From NCBI GenBank assembly GCA_964391865.1, contig CAYMNQ010000007.1, forward strand, positions 62,001-126,000: 64,000 nucleotides of DNA, in the 5' to 3' direction. The notes under the pieces were generated by a model that saw only the letters and a list, made by a program, of their open reading frames with translations, searched no databases and had not been told where the DNA came from. Source of the stretch: DASZQL01 sp964391865 (GTDB lineage Bacteria > Planctomycetota > Phycisphaerae > Phycisphaerales > UBA1924). Of the stretch, positions 50,473 through 59,436 are shown in pieces (the first letter of the stretch is position 1; every line of letters starts with the position of its first letter). The position numbers and the translations under genes are program-made.

Positions 50473-51822
50473 TCACCAGTCCTTGTCCACGGGCTTCATA
50501 CGGTTCCAGCCGCGGGAGCGGTTGCGCTGGTTCTCCTTCCGCTCACGCTCCTTGTTGATGATGCGGTCGATAATCTGGTCGAGGGGCTGTTCTCGCCACT
50601 CTTCGCCTTGTTGCTGATCGCCTTCCTGCGGCTCGCCGGCTTGCTCTTGAGCCTGCTGCTGCCGGGCTTCGTCCGACTGCTGCTCCTGCGATTGCTCCTG
50701 CTGCTGGTCTTGCTTGCGCTCGCGCTCTTGCCGCTCGCGCTCGCGTGCGTCGCGCCCCTGGCGTTCCTGCTCCTTCGCGAGTTTCTCGGCAGCGTCGCGG
50801 AGACTCTTCGCCGCCTGCTCCTGCTTCTTCGCGGCGTCGGACTGCTGACCTTTCTCAAGATCGCGCTCGGCTTGCTCCTGCTGCTGCCGGGCCTGTTCGA
50901 CGGACTGCCTTGCCGCGTCGAGCGTTTGCTTCAGCTGCTCCGCCGGGCCGGGCTGACTGGTTGATTGGTTCGATTCGGACTGCTCGCCCGCTTGCTGCGG
51001 CTGTTGAGATTGTTCTGATTGCTGCTGCTGTTGTGCTTGCTGCTGACGGCTCCGCTGTTGCTGCTGGGCCTGCTGCTCCGCCTGCTCTCGGAGTTCGTCT
51101 AGCTTCTGCTCGAGTTGATCGGTCTGCTCGCTGAGTTGCTGTTGTCGCTGCTGAGCCGCCTGCGATTGTTGCTGCTGCTGATCCTGATTCTTCCGCTGCT
51201 CACGCGCGGCTTGCTGACTTCGCTTGGACTCCGACTCCTGCTGCTCCTGCGCGTCGCGCAGTTCGTCGGCCATCTGCTGCATCTGCTCCTGTAGCTTCTT
51301 CTGGTCCTCAACCTGCCGGCGGAGTTCGCGGGCCGCGCGGCGTGTGATCTCCAGATTGCGGGCCGCGTCGGCGTCGTGCGGCGACAGGTCGAGCGCGCCG
51401 CGGAACTCGCTCGCGGCGGACTCCATCGCACCCAGCGCCTGCTCGGGATCGTTCACTTCAGGCGCCGTCGCACGCTGGGCGTTGATCACCCCCAGGTTGT
51501 ACCGGGCCGCGGCGGCGAGCGACTTCGCGCCCTCCGCCGCCACCACGCGCCGGAAGAGCGTCTCCGCCGCGTCGAGATTGCCGAGCGTGTGGTGCGCGCA
51601 GCCCTGATTGAACAACGCGCGGAGCGACTTCGGGTCGGCCTGCTCCGCCGCTTCGTACAGCTTCAGCGCTCCGGCGGCATCGCCCTGCTCAACCAGCCGG
51701 TTGCCGTCGCGCAGAAGATCATGCACGCTGCGCGACGCTTCGGCGGCGAGCGCGGGAACGGCGCTCGACACGATGGTCGCGGCGGCGGCAACACATGTCG
51801 CGCGTCGAACACCGGGGATCAT
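50473..51822 (-). CDS. BatC-like TPR protein with a long Gln-rich coiled coil
   Basis: A 449-residue exported or anchored protein. Signal-like start (CVAAAATIVSSAVPALAAEA); TPR repeats at about 35-160 (RDGNRLVEQGDAAGALKLYE, LFNQGCAHHTLGNLDAAETL). A roughly 230-residue stretch dominated by Gln, Glu, Arg, Ser and Lys (about 175-410) should form a charged coiled coil. The tail has LDQIIDRIINKERERKENQR. BatC proteins are TPR proteins, but this Gln-rich region is unusually long. ATG 51822 has AGGAGG upstream and overlaps the batB stop (ATGA). The repetitive coding DNA (CTGCTG-rich) may be unstable. Confidence 0.85.
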   Translation of the reverse strand: MIPGVRRATCVAAAATIVSSAVPALAAEASRSVHDLLRDGNRLVEQGDAAGALKLYEAAEQADPKSLRALFNQGCAHHTLGNLDAAETLFRRVVAAEGAKSLAAAARYNLGVINAQRATAPEVNDPEQALGAMESAASEFRGALDLSPHDADAARNLEITRRAARELRRQVEDQKKLQEQMQQMADELRDAQEQQESESKRSQQAAREQRKNQDQQQQQSQAAQQRQQQLSEQTDQLEQKLDELREQAEQQAQQQQRSRQQQAQQQQQSEQSQQPQQAGEQSESNQSTSQPGPAEQLKQTLDAARQSVEQARQQQEQAERDLEKGQQSDAAKKQEQAAKSLRDAAEKLAKEQERQGRDARERERQERERKQDQQQEQSQEQQSDEARQQQAQEQAGEPQEGDQQQGEEWREQPLDQIIDRIINKERERKENQRNRSRGWNRMKPVDKDW

Positions 51823-52826
51823 GCCACCCTCCTGCGCTCGCCCGTCAGGCAGTCGATCACCAGCAACGCGATCGCCGCGCCGAGAAAGAGCTGGAAATGC
51901 TCGTCGTACTGGATGGACTCCTTCGCTTTCATCTCGTTCTGCGCCTGCTCCTGGATGAATTGCGTGTACACACGGTCGAGCTCGATGGTGCCGGTGGCGA
52001 CGTTCAAGTATCGCCCGTCTTTGGTCGCGAGCGCCATCCGCCGCAGCGTCTCTCCATCCAGACGGCTGAGCACCTGCTTCCCGTCGTACGTCACGAACGT
52101 CCGACGGCCGCGCTCGTCAGTGATCGGGATCGGCTTGCCCTCACCCTCGCTGCCGACGCCGATAGCGATGATACGGACGTTCCGCTCGGCGGCGTCTTTC
52201 GCGGCTTCGATCGGGAAACTCTCCTGATCCTCCCCGTCGGTGATGAGGATGATGTCCTTGTACGTCGCGTCCTTCTCGAAGACCTCGTCGAGCGCTACTC
52301 GGACCGCGTCCCCAATGAGTGTCCCGCCGCGCGCAACACTGGAAGGAGAGAGTTCCTCGATGGACTGCCGGAAGAAGGCGTAGTCGTTCGTCAGCGGGCA
52401 CTTGACGGCGGCGGTGCCCGCGAACGCGACCAGCGCCACGCGGTCGCCGCGGAGAATCGTCACCACGTCCTTCATCCACAGCTTGGCACGCTCGAGCCGG
52501 TTCGGCGCGAGGTCTTCGGCGAGCATGCTGCGGCTGACATCAATCACAAAGCACACGTCGCGTCCGAGCACCGACACCTCACGGGGGCGGGCGTTCCACT
52601 GCGGGCGAGCGAGCGCGAGTATCAACGCCGCCAGCACGCACAGGAGCAGAATCCCCTTCACCACGCGGCGCGCCGTGCTCGATGACACCCCCACTTTCGC
52701 GTGGAGATCACGATCAACAAACCGGCGCAGCAGCATGACGGCGCGGCGGATCGCGATGCCCAGAACGACCGCCACGATCGGCAGCAGCCACAACGCCTCC
52801 AGCCATGACTCCGCGCCGAACCGCAT
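51819..52826 (-). CDS. batB: BatB-like von Willebrand factor A membrane protein
   Basis: A 335-residue protein with two N-terminal helices (WLLPIVAVVLGIAIRRAVML, GILLLCVLAALILALARPQW), a VWA domain (about 85-290) with the intact metal-adhesion motif DVSRSM, the conserved Thr in GGTLIGDAV and ILITDGEDQ, and a C-terminal helix (FQLFLGAAIALLVIDCL). It is a BatA/BatB paralogue, and this copy is the second in the pair. ATG 52826 sits inside the batA stop (TGATG), so translation is coupled. It probably forms a metal-dependent complex with BatA. Confidence 0.92.
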   Translation of the reverse strand: MRFGAESWLEALWLLPIVAVVLGIAIRRAVMLLRRFVDRDLHAKVGVSSSTARRVVKGILLLCVLAALILALARPQWNARPREVSVLGRDVCFVIDVSRSMLAEDLAPNRLERAKLWMKDVVTILRGDRVALVAFAGTAAVKCPLTNDYAFFRQSIEELSPSSVARGGTLIGDAVRVALDEVFEKDATYKDIILITDGEDQESFPIEAAKDAAERNVRIIAIGVGSEGEGKPIPITDERGRRTFVTYDGKQVLSRLDGETLRRMALATKDGRYLNVATGTIELDRVYTQFIQEQAQNEMKAKESIQYDEHFQLFLGAAIALLVIDCLTGERRRVA

Positions 52827-53893
52827 CACGGCGACCTCCGCAGAACGAACGCCGCGAGGAGTACTTCCGCGAGCAACAGGGCGCCGGTCGCCGCGGCGAG
52901 GGGGGCGAACTTCTCGTCGTAGGTCGTGAACTCGTTCGCTTCGATCTCGGTCTTCTCGAGCTTGTCGATCTCGGCGTACACCGCGCGGAGCGAGTCGGCA
53001 TCGTCCGTCTCGCGGTACACGCCGCCGGAGATCTGGGCTACCTCGCGGAGTGTGCGGCCGTCGTACGCGTACTGCGGCCCGCGCCGTAGTCTCCCGAAGG
53101 GAGTCTCGCCGGGCTGCGGCGTGCCGCCGCCGATGCCGATGGCGTAGACCTTGATGCCGGCCTCCTTCGCGAGCACCGCCGCTTCGCGCGCTTTGATGCT
53201 GCCGGTGTTCTCCGACCCGTCGCTCAGCAGCACGATGATCTTGCTCTTGATGCTGAACTCGGGGTCGATCTTCCCATCATTCTGCTTGCGCAGTTCTTCA
53301 TCGGCGCGCTTGAGCCGCGCGACGGCGAGTGCGAGTCCTTCGCCGATGGACGTGCCCGCTTCGCCGCCCTCGGGTCGTGCGAGCTCGATATCTTCGACGA
53401 GCTTCACCAGCGTGTCGTGCGAACGCGTGAGCGGGCAGATGGTGTCGGCGTAGAGGGCGAATGTGACCAGGCCGATCATGTCCTCGGGGCGCCCCGCGAG
53501 CTGCTCGCCGTCGCCCAGCACAAAGTCCTTGAAGATACGTTTGACCGCGTCGATGCGGCTGGCTTTCCCGCCATCAAACTCGATCTCCTCGATCATGCTC
53601 CAGGAGCGATCAACGACCATCGTCAGCGCGATGCCTTTCGCCTTCGTGCGCGTCTCGCCGAGCGAGTTCTGCGGCCGCGCGAGCGCGATGATCGCCAGCG
53701 TGATCGCCGCCAAGCGCAGCGCCGCGGGCACCCACAGCACCCGCTGACGGAGGCTGCGCGCCCGCGGCACGAGCAGCCGCGACGAGTACGTCACCGCGCC
53801 GCGACGGCGCGCCGCGTGCCACCACCACCACGCCGCGATCAGCGGCGCGACTACGAGCAGACCCAGCCATTCCGGGTTCGCGAAGCGCATCAT
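52826..53893 (-). CDS. batA: BatA-like von Willebrand factor A membrane protein
   Basis: A 355-residue protein with N-terminal helices (WLGLLVVAPLIAAWWWWHAA, LRLAAITLAIIALARPQNSL), a VWA domain from about 85, and a C-terminal helix (ATGALLLAEVLLAAFVL). The metal-adhesion motif is DRSWSM, which fits DxSxS; GTSIGEGLA and VLLSDGSENTG complete it. There are two adjacent ATGs; the first overlaps the upstream stop (ATGA). It lies directly before batB, the usual order. Confidence 0.92.
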   Translation of the reverse strand: MMRFANPEWLGLLVVAPLIAAWWWWHAARRRGAVTYSSRLLVPRARSLRQRVLWVPAALRLAAITLAIIALARPQNSLGETRTKAKGIALTMVVDRSWSMIEEIEFDGGKASRIDAVKRIFKDFVLGDGEQLAGRPEDMIGLVTFALYADTICPLTRSHDTLVKLVEDIELARPEGGEAGTSIGEGLALAVARLKRADEELRKQNDGKIDPEFSIKSKIIVLLSDGSENTGSIKAREAAVLAKEAGIKVYAIGIGGGTPQPGETPFGRLRRGPQYAYDGRTLREVAQISGGVYRETDDADSLRAVYAEIDKLEKTEIEANEFTTYDEKFAPLAAATGALLLAEVLLAAFVLRRSP

Positions 53894-54972
53894 GCCGGCG
53901 CTCCCGCAGCCGATGCCGCGTTCGGCAGACTCTCGACGATCTCGATCTGGTGCTCGGATGACTTGGTTCGTTCGATGAACTCGCGCACCGTGCCGACCGC
54001 CGCGTCAGCCTCCCTCGCCTCCGGCACGGCCCGCGCGAACTTCACCAGGTCGCACTGCGCCAGGAACCGTTCCAGCACGGCGGCATCATCGGCGCTCAGC
54101 ACCGTCGCGCCGCGCACGGCCGATGCGCGCATCTCATCAAGAAACTCCTCGGTCGTGCGGTCGGGCGCGTGCAGTCCGAAGCGGTCTTCGAGGTACTGTC
54201 GCAGGATTCCGGACAGCTCGGCGTAGAAAGCGTCGTACGCCGCGCGGACGAGCAGACCGCTCGACAGCAGCCGCTCGAGCCGCTCGAGCGCCACTTCGTG
54301 CGCCGCGCGGCGCAGCGCCTCCGCGCGCCGCTCGCGTCGCCGTCGCGCGGCGAGCCAGAGCAGCGCGGCCCCGGCACCGATCACCGCGAGCGCACCGGCG
54401 CCGCCGATGATCCAGCGGCGCCAGTCGGTGCCGGGACCGACGATCCCCTTCGCAGACGCGAGTTGCGGGTCGGTCGAGTCCGCCGGCAGCACGCTCCGCA
54501 CCTGACATAGGAACGGGCGGAGCGTGATCGTGCGCTGCGACTTCTCATCGCCTCCTTTGGGCGCGACGACGACGGTGATCGCCGGGATCGCCAGTTCACC
54601 CGGTACCAGCGGCTCGAGATCAAACTCGACCACGTGCCGCATCGTGCCCGCACTGGTCCGCACGGGCAGCGGCGAGTTGACCCGGTTCGACTCCCAATCA
54701 ACGCCGAGTTGCGAAGTAAGGTCGATCGGCAGCGGCTCAAGCGTGCCCGGCACTTCGAGCTCGATGACCAACCGCAGACGGTCGGTCGTCGAGATTGTGC
54801 TGCGATCGATCCGCGCGCGGGCCACCACGCCGTCCGTCTTCAGCTCCTGCGCGAGCTCGCGCGCCCCCTGCGCCGCAGGCATTGTGGCGACGGGCGCTCC
54901 CGGCGCGGTGCCGTACGCCGACGGCGCCAGCACGCCGAGCAAGGTCATGAGCACACAAGCGCGCCGCTTCAT
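53890..54972 (-). CDS. Membrane protein of the Bat operon (BatD-like N-terminus, helical cytoplasmic C-terminus)
   Basis: A 360-residue protein in the slot between the DUF58 and BatA genes. Signal peptide (CVLMTLLGVLAPSAYG); an Ig-like region (RARIDRSTISTTDRLRLVIE, FDLEPLVPGELAIPAITVVV) resembling BatD; a membrane helix (WIIGGAGALAVIGAGAALLWLAA); and a cytoplasmic helical domain (YDAFYAELSGILRQYLEDRFGL, then TTEEFLDEM), which resembles the DUF4381-type proteins of these clusters. It overlaps its neighbours by 4 bp. The name is uncertain; the coding call and operon membership are firm. Confidence 0.85.
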   Translation of the reverse strand: MKRRACVLMTLLGVLAPSAYGTAPGAPVATMPAAQGARELAQELKTDGVVARARIDRSTISTTDRLRLVIELEVPGTLEPLPIDLTSQLGVDWESNRVNSPLPVRTSAGTMRHVVEFDLEPLVPGELAIPAITVVVAPKGGDEKSQRTITLRPFLCQVRSVLPADSTDPQLASAKGIVGPGTDWRRWIIGGAGALAVIGAGAALLWLAARRRRERRAEALRRAAHEVALERLERLLSSGLLVRAAYDAFYAELSGILRQYLEDRFGLHAPDRTTEEFLDEMRASAVRGATVLSADDAAVLERFLAQCDLVKFARAVPEAREADAAVGTVREFIERTKSSEHQIEIVESLPNAASAAGAPA

Positions 54973-55943
54973 CGTCGCCGCTCCCGCGTCTTGAACAGCT
55001 GCACCAATGCGCGGATGTACGGCTCTCCGGTGACGACCGGCACGAGGTCGATCCCCAGCCGCGCCAACTCTTTCGAGATGCTCTCGGCGCGGCGCTGGGC
55101 GTTGATCTCGTACTCGCGGCGGACCGCGGCGCTCGACGTGTCGATCGTGAACCGCTCGCCCGTCTCCGCGTCCTCCATCTCGATCAGGCCCGCGCGGGGC
55201 AGCACGCGCTCACGCGGGTCGCTCACGCGCACCGCGACCAGATCATGCCGGCGCGACGCGGTGCGCAGCGCGCTCTCGAAGTTCTTCCGTCGCGAGAGCG
55301 ACGGCGTGTCACCCCCGCCGGCGAACGCCAGTTCATCCGACAGGAAATCAGAGACGAGAAACACTACGGCGGAGCGCTTGAGCACGAGAATGAGGTGGGA
55401 CAGCGCCGCCGTGAGGCTCGTGCCGCGCCGCGGGGTCGGTGTGGTGCGCGACCGCGCGGCCGGGGCGCCGTTGACGCCATCCGAGCCGAACGACAGCACG
55501 TCGCGGATGATGCGCAGCACATGGTTTGTGCCCTTCCGCGGCGGCACGAACACCTCCACGCGATCGGAGAAGATGAGCAGGCCCACCTTGTCGTTGTTCC
55601 GCGTGGCGGCGAACGCGAGTACCGCGCAGAGTTCCGCCGCCAGCTCGTTCTTCAAGCGCTGCGTGGAGCCGAAGCGCCCGGAGGACGACAGATCGACCGC
55701 CAGCATCACCGTCAGTTCGCGCTCTTCCTGGAACCGCTTCACATGCGGCACGCCGGTGCGCGCGGTGACGTTCCAGTCGATCGAGCGCACGTCATCGCCC
55801 GGCTGGTACAGGCGCACCTCGGCGAACTCCATGCCGCGCCCTTTGAACGCGCTGGAGTACTCGCCGGCGAAGACCTCGTTCACGGTCCGGCCCGTGACGA
55901 TCTCCAGCTCCCGAACTTTCTTCATGATCTCTTCGGGGATCAT
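54969..55943 (-). CDS. DUF58 domain protein
   Basis: A 324-residue cytoplasmic VWA-like protein, partner of MoxR ATPases. MIPEEIMKKVRELEIVTGRT, then FKGRGMEFAEVRLYQPGDDVRSIDWNVTAR is the DUF58 signature. DLSSSG gives a metal-binding motif, and FLVSDFL a later strand. The start ATG 55943 is preceded closely by a family C repeat rather than a Shine-Dalgarno. It overlaps the next gene by 4 bp. A chaperone-like complex with MoxR and Bat proteins is the expected role. Confidence 0.93.
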   Translation of the reverse strand: MIPEEIMKKVRELEIVTGRTVNEVFAGEYSSAFKGRGMEFAEVRLYQPGDDVRSIDWNVTARTGVPHVKRFQEERELTVMLAVDLSSSGRFGSTQRLKNELAAELCAVLAFAATRNNDKVGLLIFSDRVEVFVPPRKGTNHVLRIIRDVLSFGSDGVNGAPAARSRTTPTPRRGTSLTAALSHLILVLKRSAVVFLVSDFLSDELAFAGGGDTPSLSRRKNFESALRTASRRHDLVAVRVSDPRERVLPRAGLIEMEDAETGERFTIDTSSAAVRREYEINAQRRAESISKELARLGIDLVPVVTGEPYIRALVQLFKTRERRR

Positions 55944-55951
55944 TTTCGGGG

Positions 55952-55980
55952 TTCACCACAGAGAGCACAGAGGGCACAGA
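55952..55980 (-). repeat. Family C interspersed repeat in the DUF58 leader
   Basis: TTCACCACAGAGAGCACAGA followed by GGGCACAGA, an inverted copy relative to those at 21254, 24025 and 56127. It ends 9 bp before the DUF58 start codon on the minus strand. TTCACCACAGAG (55952-55963) is perfectly complementary to the copy at 56138-56149. Confidence 0.7.
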
Positions 55981-56126
55981 ATGAGAAATTGTGAAAGGCA
56001 TGAAGCGCCGATCTGGGGTGCGGGTAGCGAACGCACGATCGGAGTACGCCGCGGAGTCCCCGCGCGCCAAGTTCAATCGCGTTGCTGTCTGAACAAGTCA
56101 TCTTCCTCTGCCTTTCCAACTCCGCG

Positions 56127-56150
56127 CTCTCTGTTTCCTCTGTGGTGAAT
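56127..56150 (+). repeat. Family C interspersed repeat just after moxR
   Basis: CTCTCTGTTTCCTCTGTGGT followed by GAAT, lying just downstream of the moxR stop on the minus strand. CTCTGTGGTGAA (56138-56149) can form a 12-bp stem with 55952-55963, enclosing about 175 nt. Confidence 0.7.
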
Positions 56151-56154
56151 ATCT

Positions 56155-57144
56155 TCAAGGCACCGGCACATGGTCGAAGATCCGTTTCACGATCGCGTCC
56201 GAATCGAGGCTCTCCGCCTCCGCTTCGTAGCTCGCGATCACGCGGTGGCGCAGCACGTCCAGCCCGATCGACTTCACGTCCTGCGGCGTCACAAACCCGC
56301 GCCCCTGCATGAACGCGTGCGCCTTCGACGCCAGAGTCAGCGCGATCGTCGCGCGGGGCGAGGCGCCGAACTCGATCAGATGCTTGATGTCCAGCCCGTA
56401 CTCCTTGGGCGAGCGCGTCGCATGCACGACTTCGACGATGTAGTCCTTCACCTTGTCGTCGATATAGATCGAGTCGACGACGTCGCGTGCCGAGCGGATC
56501 GCCGCCAGGTCGATGATCGGCTCCATCCTCTCGCGGTGCCGCGTCGTCGCCATGCGGTCGAGCACCTTGCGCTCATCCGCTTTCGACGGGTAGCCCACGC
56601 GCACCTTCAGCATGAAGCGGTCCACCTGCGCCTCGGGCAGCGGGTAGGTGCCTTCTTGTTCGATCGGGTTCTGCGTCGCGAGCACGAGGAACGGGTCGTC
56701 GAGCTTGTACGTCGTGTCGCCGATGGTGACTTGGCGCTCCTGCATCGATTCGAGCAGCGCCGACTGCACCTTGGCCGGCGCGCGGTTGATCTCGTCCGCG
56801 AGCACGATATTGGCGAAGATCGGGCCTTTGCGAGGGGTGAACACGCCGTCTTTCGGGTTGTAGATCAGCGTGCCGATCAGGTCCGCCGGCAGCAGGTCCG
56901 GCGTGAACTGGATGCGGCTGAACTTCGCGTGGATCGCGCTCGACAGCGAACTCACCGTCAGCGTCTTCGCCAGCCCCGGCACGCCTTCGAGCAGCACGTG
57001 CCCGTCGCACAGCAGCCCGATCAGCAGCCGCTCGATCATCACGCGCTGCCCCACGATCACCCGCTCGACGGCGGCGATGAGGTTCGCGATCGTCTTCGAT
57101 TGCTCCTGCACCGCCCGCCCGATGGATTGCACGTCGGTCGTCAT
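56155..57144 (-). CDS. MoxR-family AAA+ ATPase
   Basis: A 329-residue AAA+ chaperone-like ATPase. VGQRVMIERLLIGLLCDGHVLLEGVPGLAKTLTV has Walker A (GVPGLAKT), VLADEINRAPAKVQSALLE has Walker B (ADEINR), ATQNPIEQEGTYPLPEAQVD contains sensor 1, and RVGYPSKADERKVLDRM begins the lid. ATG 57144 is used since TGGAGA precedes it by about 8 nt and the 79 residues upstream in the frame are Arg-rich and unlikely to be real. It is the first gene of the MoxR-DUF58-Bat operon; a 211-bp gap with two inverted family C repeats separates it from the DUF58 gene. Confidence 0.95.
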   Translation of the reverse strand: MTTDVQSIGRAVQEQSKTIANLIAAVERVIVGQRVMIERLLIGLLCDGHVLLEGVPGLAKTLTVSSLSSAIHAKFSRIQFTPDLLPADLIGTLIYNPKDGVFTPRKGPIFANIVLADEINRAPAKVQSALLESMQERQVTIGDTTYKLDDPFLVLATQNPIEQEGTYPLPEAQVDRFMLKVRVGYPSKADERKVLDRMATTRHRERMEPIIDLAAIRSARDVVDSIYIDDKVKDYIVEVVHATRSPKEYGLDIKHLIEFGASPRATIALTLASKAHAFMQGRGFVTPQDVKSIGLDVLRHRVIASYEAEAESLDSDAIVKRIFDHVPVP

Positions 57145-57529
57145 CCCGTTCTCCACACTGGCTCCGAACCCGCGAACGCCGGTATCACCTGTGTCCGACC
57201 GGCGGCCGCGCCATTTCGCTCGCCGAGCGACGGACCGAACCGCCCGCCGCCGGGAACGAACACCATATCGAGAGACGCGCCCGAGGGTTGCACCCGTCAG
57301 ACCAAATTCACAGACGAATCCCGAACGGGCCTTGCCGGGCCCGGATGATCGATGCCCACGTCGACGCGCGAAGGGCCGCACGCGCAGAGCTACGCGTTCG
57401 CCCGCCGCGCTGAAGCCGCATGGTCGACACGATGGCCGAGCCCGACTGCAGACATCGTGACCGAACCGTCATTCGAGGGTGAGCGAAGTGACGGCATGAG
57501 GTTCTCGCCGGAGCCTCCCAGAACGCATT
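57145..57529. other. 385-bp intergenic region upstream of moxR
   Basis: The gap between moxR (minus) and the FG-GAP-like gene ending at 57530 should contain the moxR promoter. I see no clear -35/-10 pair, RNA gene or terminator. GC content is high throughout. Frames crossing it have shadow-type composition. Confidence 0.4.
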
Positions 57530-58324
57530 TCAGGGCGCGTCGCTGATCGTGCCCGCAGTGAACGAGAAGTTCCCGCTCGGCGCGAGTTGGTTGACGAGTT
57601 GCTGGCGCTTCTCGCCGCCGCCCGAACCGCGCAGGCGGACGATCAGGTCGAGGTCCTTGTCATCATCGAGATCGGCGGGGTCGATGGAGGTGGGCTCCGT
57701 ATCACCCTCGCTCAGCACTTCGAGCGGGGCGGTGATCGGCTCGACGCGTGTGCCGCGCTGGGCGTAAACGCCGAGCGTCGCCCGCGACGACGCGCCGGCC
57801 GATGTGACCACGATGATCTCCGCCGTCCCGTCGCCGGTGAGATCGGTCGCGACGGCTCGCAGCGGCTTGCCGGGGAGCGAACATCGCCCCCGCTCGCGCA
57901 TCGCGGCGGAGTTTGATCCGTCCGGGCCGTAGATCACCAGCTCGTTGTACCCGCCCGACTCGGATGAGAAGACCGCGCACACTTGCTGCGACGCGCCGGT
58001 CTCGAACGAATGCACGAGTAGATACTTCGCCGCTCGACCGAGGTCGAGCGTGCTCTTCGAGCCATTCCCACCGGCGACCGCGCCGAGCGTGATCGAAACA
58101 TTCCGCGCATCGGCGGCGAGCGCGCACGAGTCCATCCGATCGGCGTCGCTGAGTTTCAGCACGGCGGATTGGCCGGGAGTGACTTCTCGCGCGACGGCAA
58201 CGACAGCGGGCTGGGCACTCGTGGACCCCGTGAACATCAGAACAGAGAGTGCTGCCAAAGATGATCGATCGCCAAGGCGGCACGCGAGCGTTCGTGCGGG
58301 ACAGGACTTCGGGAGTTCGGTCAC
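57530..58324 (-). CDS. Secreted FG-GAP-like protein, second of a paralogous pair
   Basis: A 264-residue exported protein: signal peptide (SSLAALSVLMFTGSTSAQPA), then short FG-GAP-like units: AVATDLTGDGTAEIIVVTSA and TSIDPADLDDDKDLDLIVRL with Asp-rich Ca-binding loops, and a C-terminus QLVNQLAPSGNFSFTAG. The segment EPTSIDPADxDDDKDLDLxV is shared with the upstream neighbour, so the two are duplicates that have diverged. The start overlaps the neighbour's stop by 4 bp. Function is unknown; a surface or periplasmic role is inferred from the export signal. Confidence 0.82.
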   Translation of the reverse strand: MTELPKSCPARTLACRLGDRSSLAALSVLMFTGSTSAQPAVVAVAREVTPGQSAVLKLSDADRMDSCALAADARNVSITLGAVAGGNGSKSTLDLGRAAKYLLVHSFETGASQQVCAVFSSESGGYNELVIYGPDGSNSAAMRERGRCSLPGKPLRAVATDLTGDGTAEIIVVTSAGASSRATLGVYAQRGTRVEPITAPLEVLSEGDTEPTSIDPADLDDDKDLDLIVRLRGSGGGEKRQQLVNQLAPSGNFSFTAGTISDAP

Positions 58325-59220
58325 TCGGGAACCTCAACTGGTTCGGATGGCAGCAGTGTGAAGTTGGCGCTCGGGATGATCGCGTTCACGAACGTCTGCC
58401 GCAGTTGGAGAAAGCTGTAGCGGGACGACGAGGCTGTCTTCACGACCAGATCAAGGTCTTTGTCGTCATCGATGTCGGCGGGATCGATCGACGTTGGCTC
58501 ATCGTCCTCGCTCATCACGGGGGTGGATGACTTGACCAGCGAGCCCGGTGCGGTCCAGCGATACACCACCGCCTGAGCGGCGGATTCTTTGTTCGCTTTC
58601 TCCACGATCACCAGGTCGAGCGTCTTGCGGGTATCGACAACAAGAAGATCAAGGTCTGCCGCCGCACCAGCGAGTAGCGAACCAACCCGGTTCTCCTGCT
58701 CGTCCGTCAGATCAATCTGAGCAATACCCGACCCGCTGCGGCGGAACCAGATGACCTTCTTTTCGTTCTTCTCGGCCGTCTTAATGCCGTCGGTTACGAT
58801 CACGATTTCCTCACACTCGCCTGGGATGAAATCTCCGACCAGAGCGATTCTCGCCGGACCCGGCAGTTCGAACTCCACCTTGTTCTTCTTGTCTTCTTTG
58901 GCTGATCCCTCGTGAAAGAAGAGCGTGCGCTTGTTCTCCGAGAGGTAGCAGAAATCGGGCCATGTCACGCAGTTCAGGTTCGCCTCGACGGCCCCGGTGC
59001 CGATCACGCGCGGCTTGCGCAGCGCATCCACCGCCAGAGTGCCGATATCAATTTGAACCTGGAGCGGCTGCATCATCACCGTGTTCCCTTTGACATCGTT
59101 CACTGTCTTGTCCTCGGCCAGCGCATTGGCGACGAGAATCAACGACATCGAAGCGGCCAAAGAGACCGCCGCAACAAGCAAGCTGGATAGCCGAATCCGG
59201 GCGTGCGAAGAATGACGCAT
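58321..59220 (-). CDS. Secreted FG-GAP-like protein, first of a paralogous pair
   Basis: A 299-residue exported protein starting MRHSSHARIRLSSLLVAAVS (ATG 59220, GGGGAA upstream), with signal peptide LLVAAVSLAASMSLILVANALA. It contains ARIALVGDFIPGECEEIVIV and PTSIDPADIDDDKDLDLVVK, FG-GAP-like loops matching those of the downstream gene, and a related C-terminus FVNAIIPSANFTLLP. There are Cys residues in NCVTWPDFCYLSE, probably disulfide-bonded outside the cell. The upstream gap to comM contains a perfect TGTATTGATACA palindrome that may be regulatory. Confidence 0.83.
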   Translation of the reverse strand: MRHSSHARIRLSSLLVAAVSLAASMSLILVANALAEDKTVNDVKGNTVMMQPLQVQIDIGTLAVDALRKPRVIGTGAVEANLNCVTWPDFCYLSENKRTLFFHEGSAKEDKKNKVEFELPGPARIALVGDFIPGECEEIVIVTDGIKTAEKNEKKVIWFRRSGSGIAQIDLTDEQENRVGSLLAGAAADLDLLVVDTRKTLDLVIVEKANKESAAQAVVYRWTAPGSLVKSSTPVMSEDDEPTSIDPADIDDDKDLDLVVKTASSSRYSFLQLRQTFVNAIIPSANFTLLPSEPVEVPE

Positions 59221-59268
59221 GCTGTTCCCCGTGTCTAAAAGGGTGGATTGATCGTGACTCACCCGAGT

Positions 59269-59280
59269 GTATTGATACAA
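59269..59280. promoter_or_regulatory. Short palindrome in the divergent comM/FG-GAP intergenic region
   Basis: TGTATTGATACA has perfect 5-bp arms (TGTAT/ATACA) and is A/T-rich in GC-rich surroundings, 49 bp upstream of the FG-GAP gene start. It could be a small operator or part of a promoter. No supporting second copy was found in the window. Confidence 0.35.
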
Positions 59281-59436
59281 ACTCCCCGCACGCAAACGCT
59301 TGCTCCGTGAGTTTCCTGTGAACGTCATCCATCATCGCGCGCGACGACGCGGCACCCCCCGGATCGCGCCCCGCACCCCCATTCCCGCCGCGACACGCCC
59401 AAGCAGCCGTTCCCGCCGCTCGGGTACAGTGACCCC

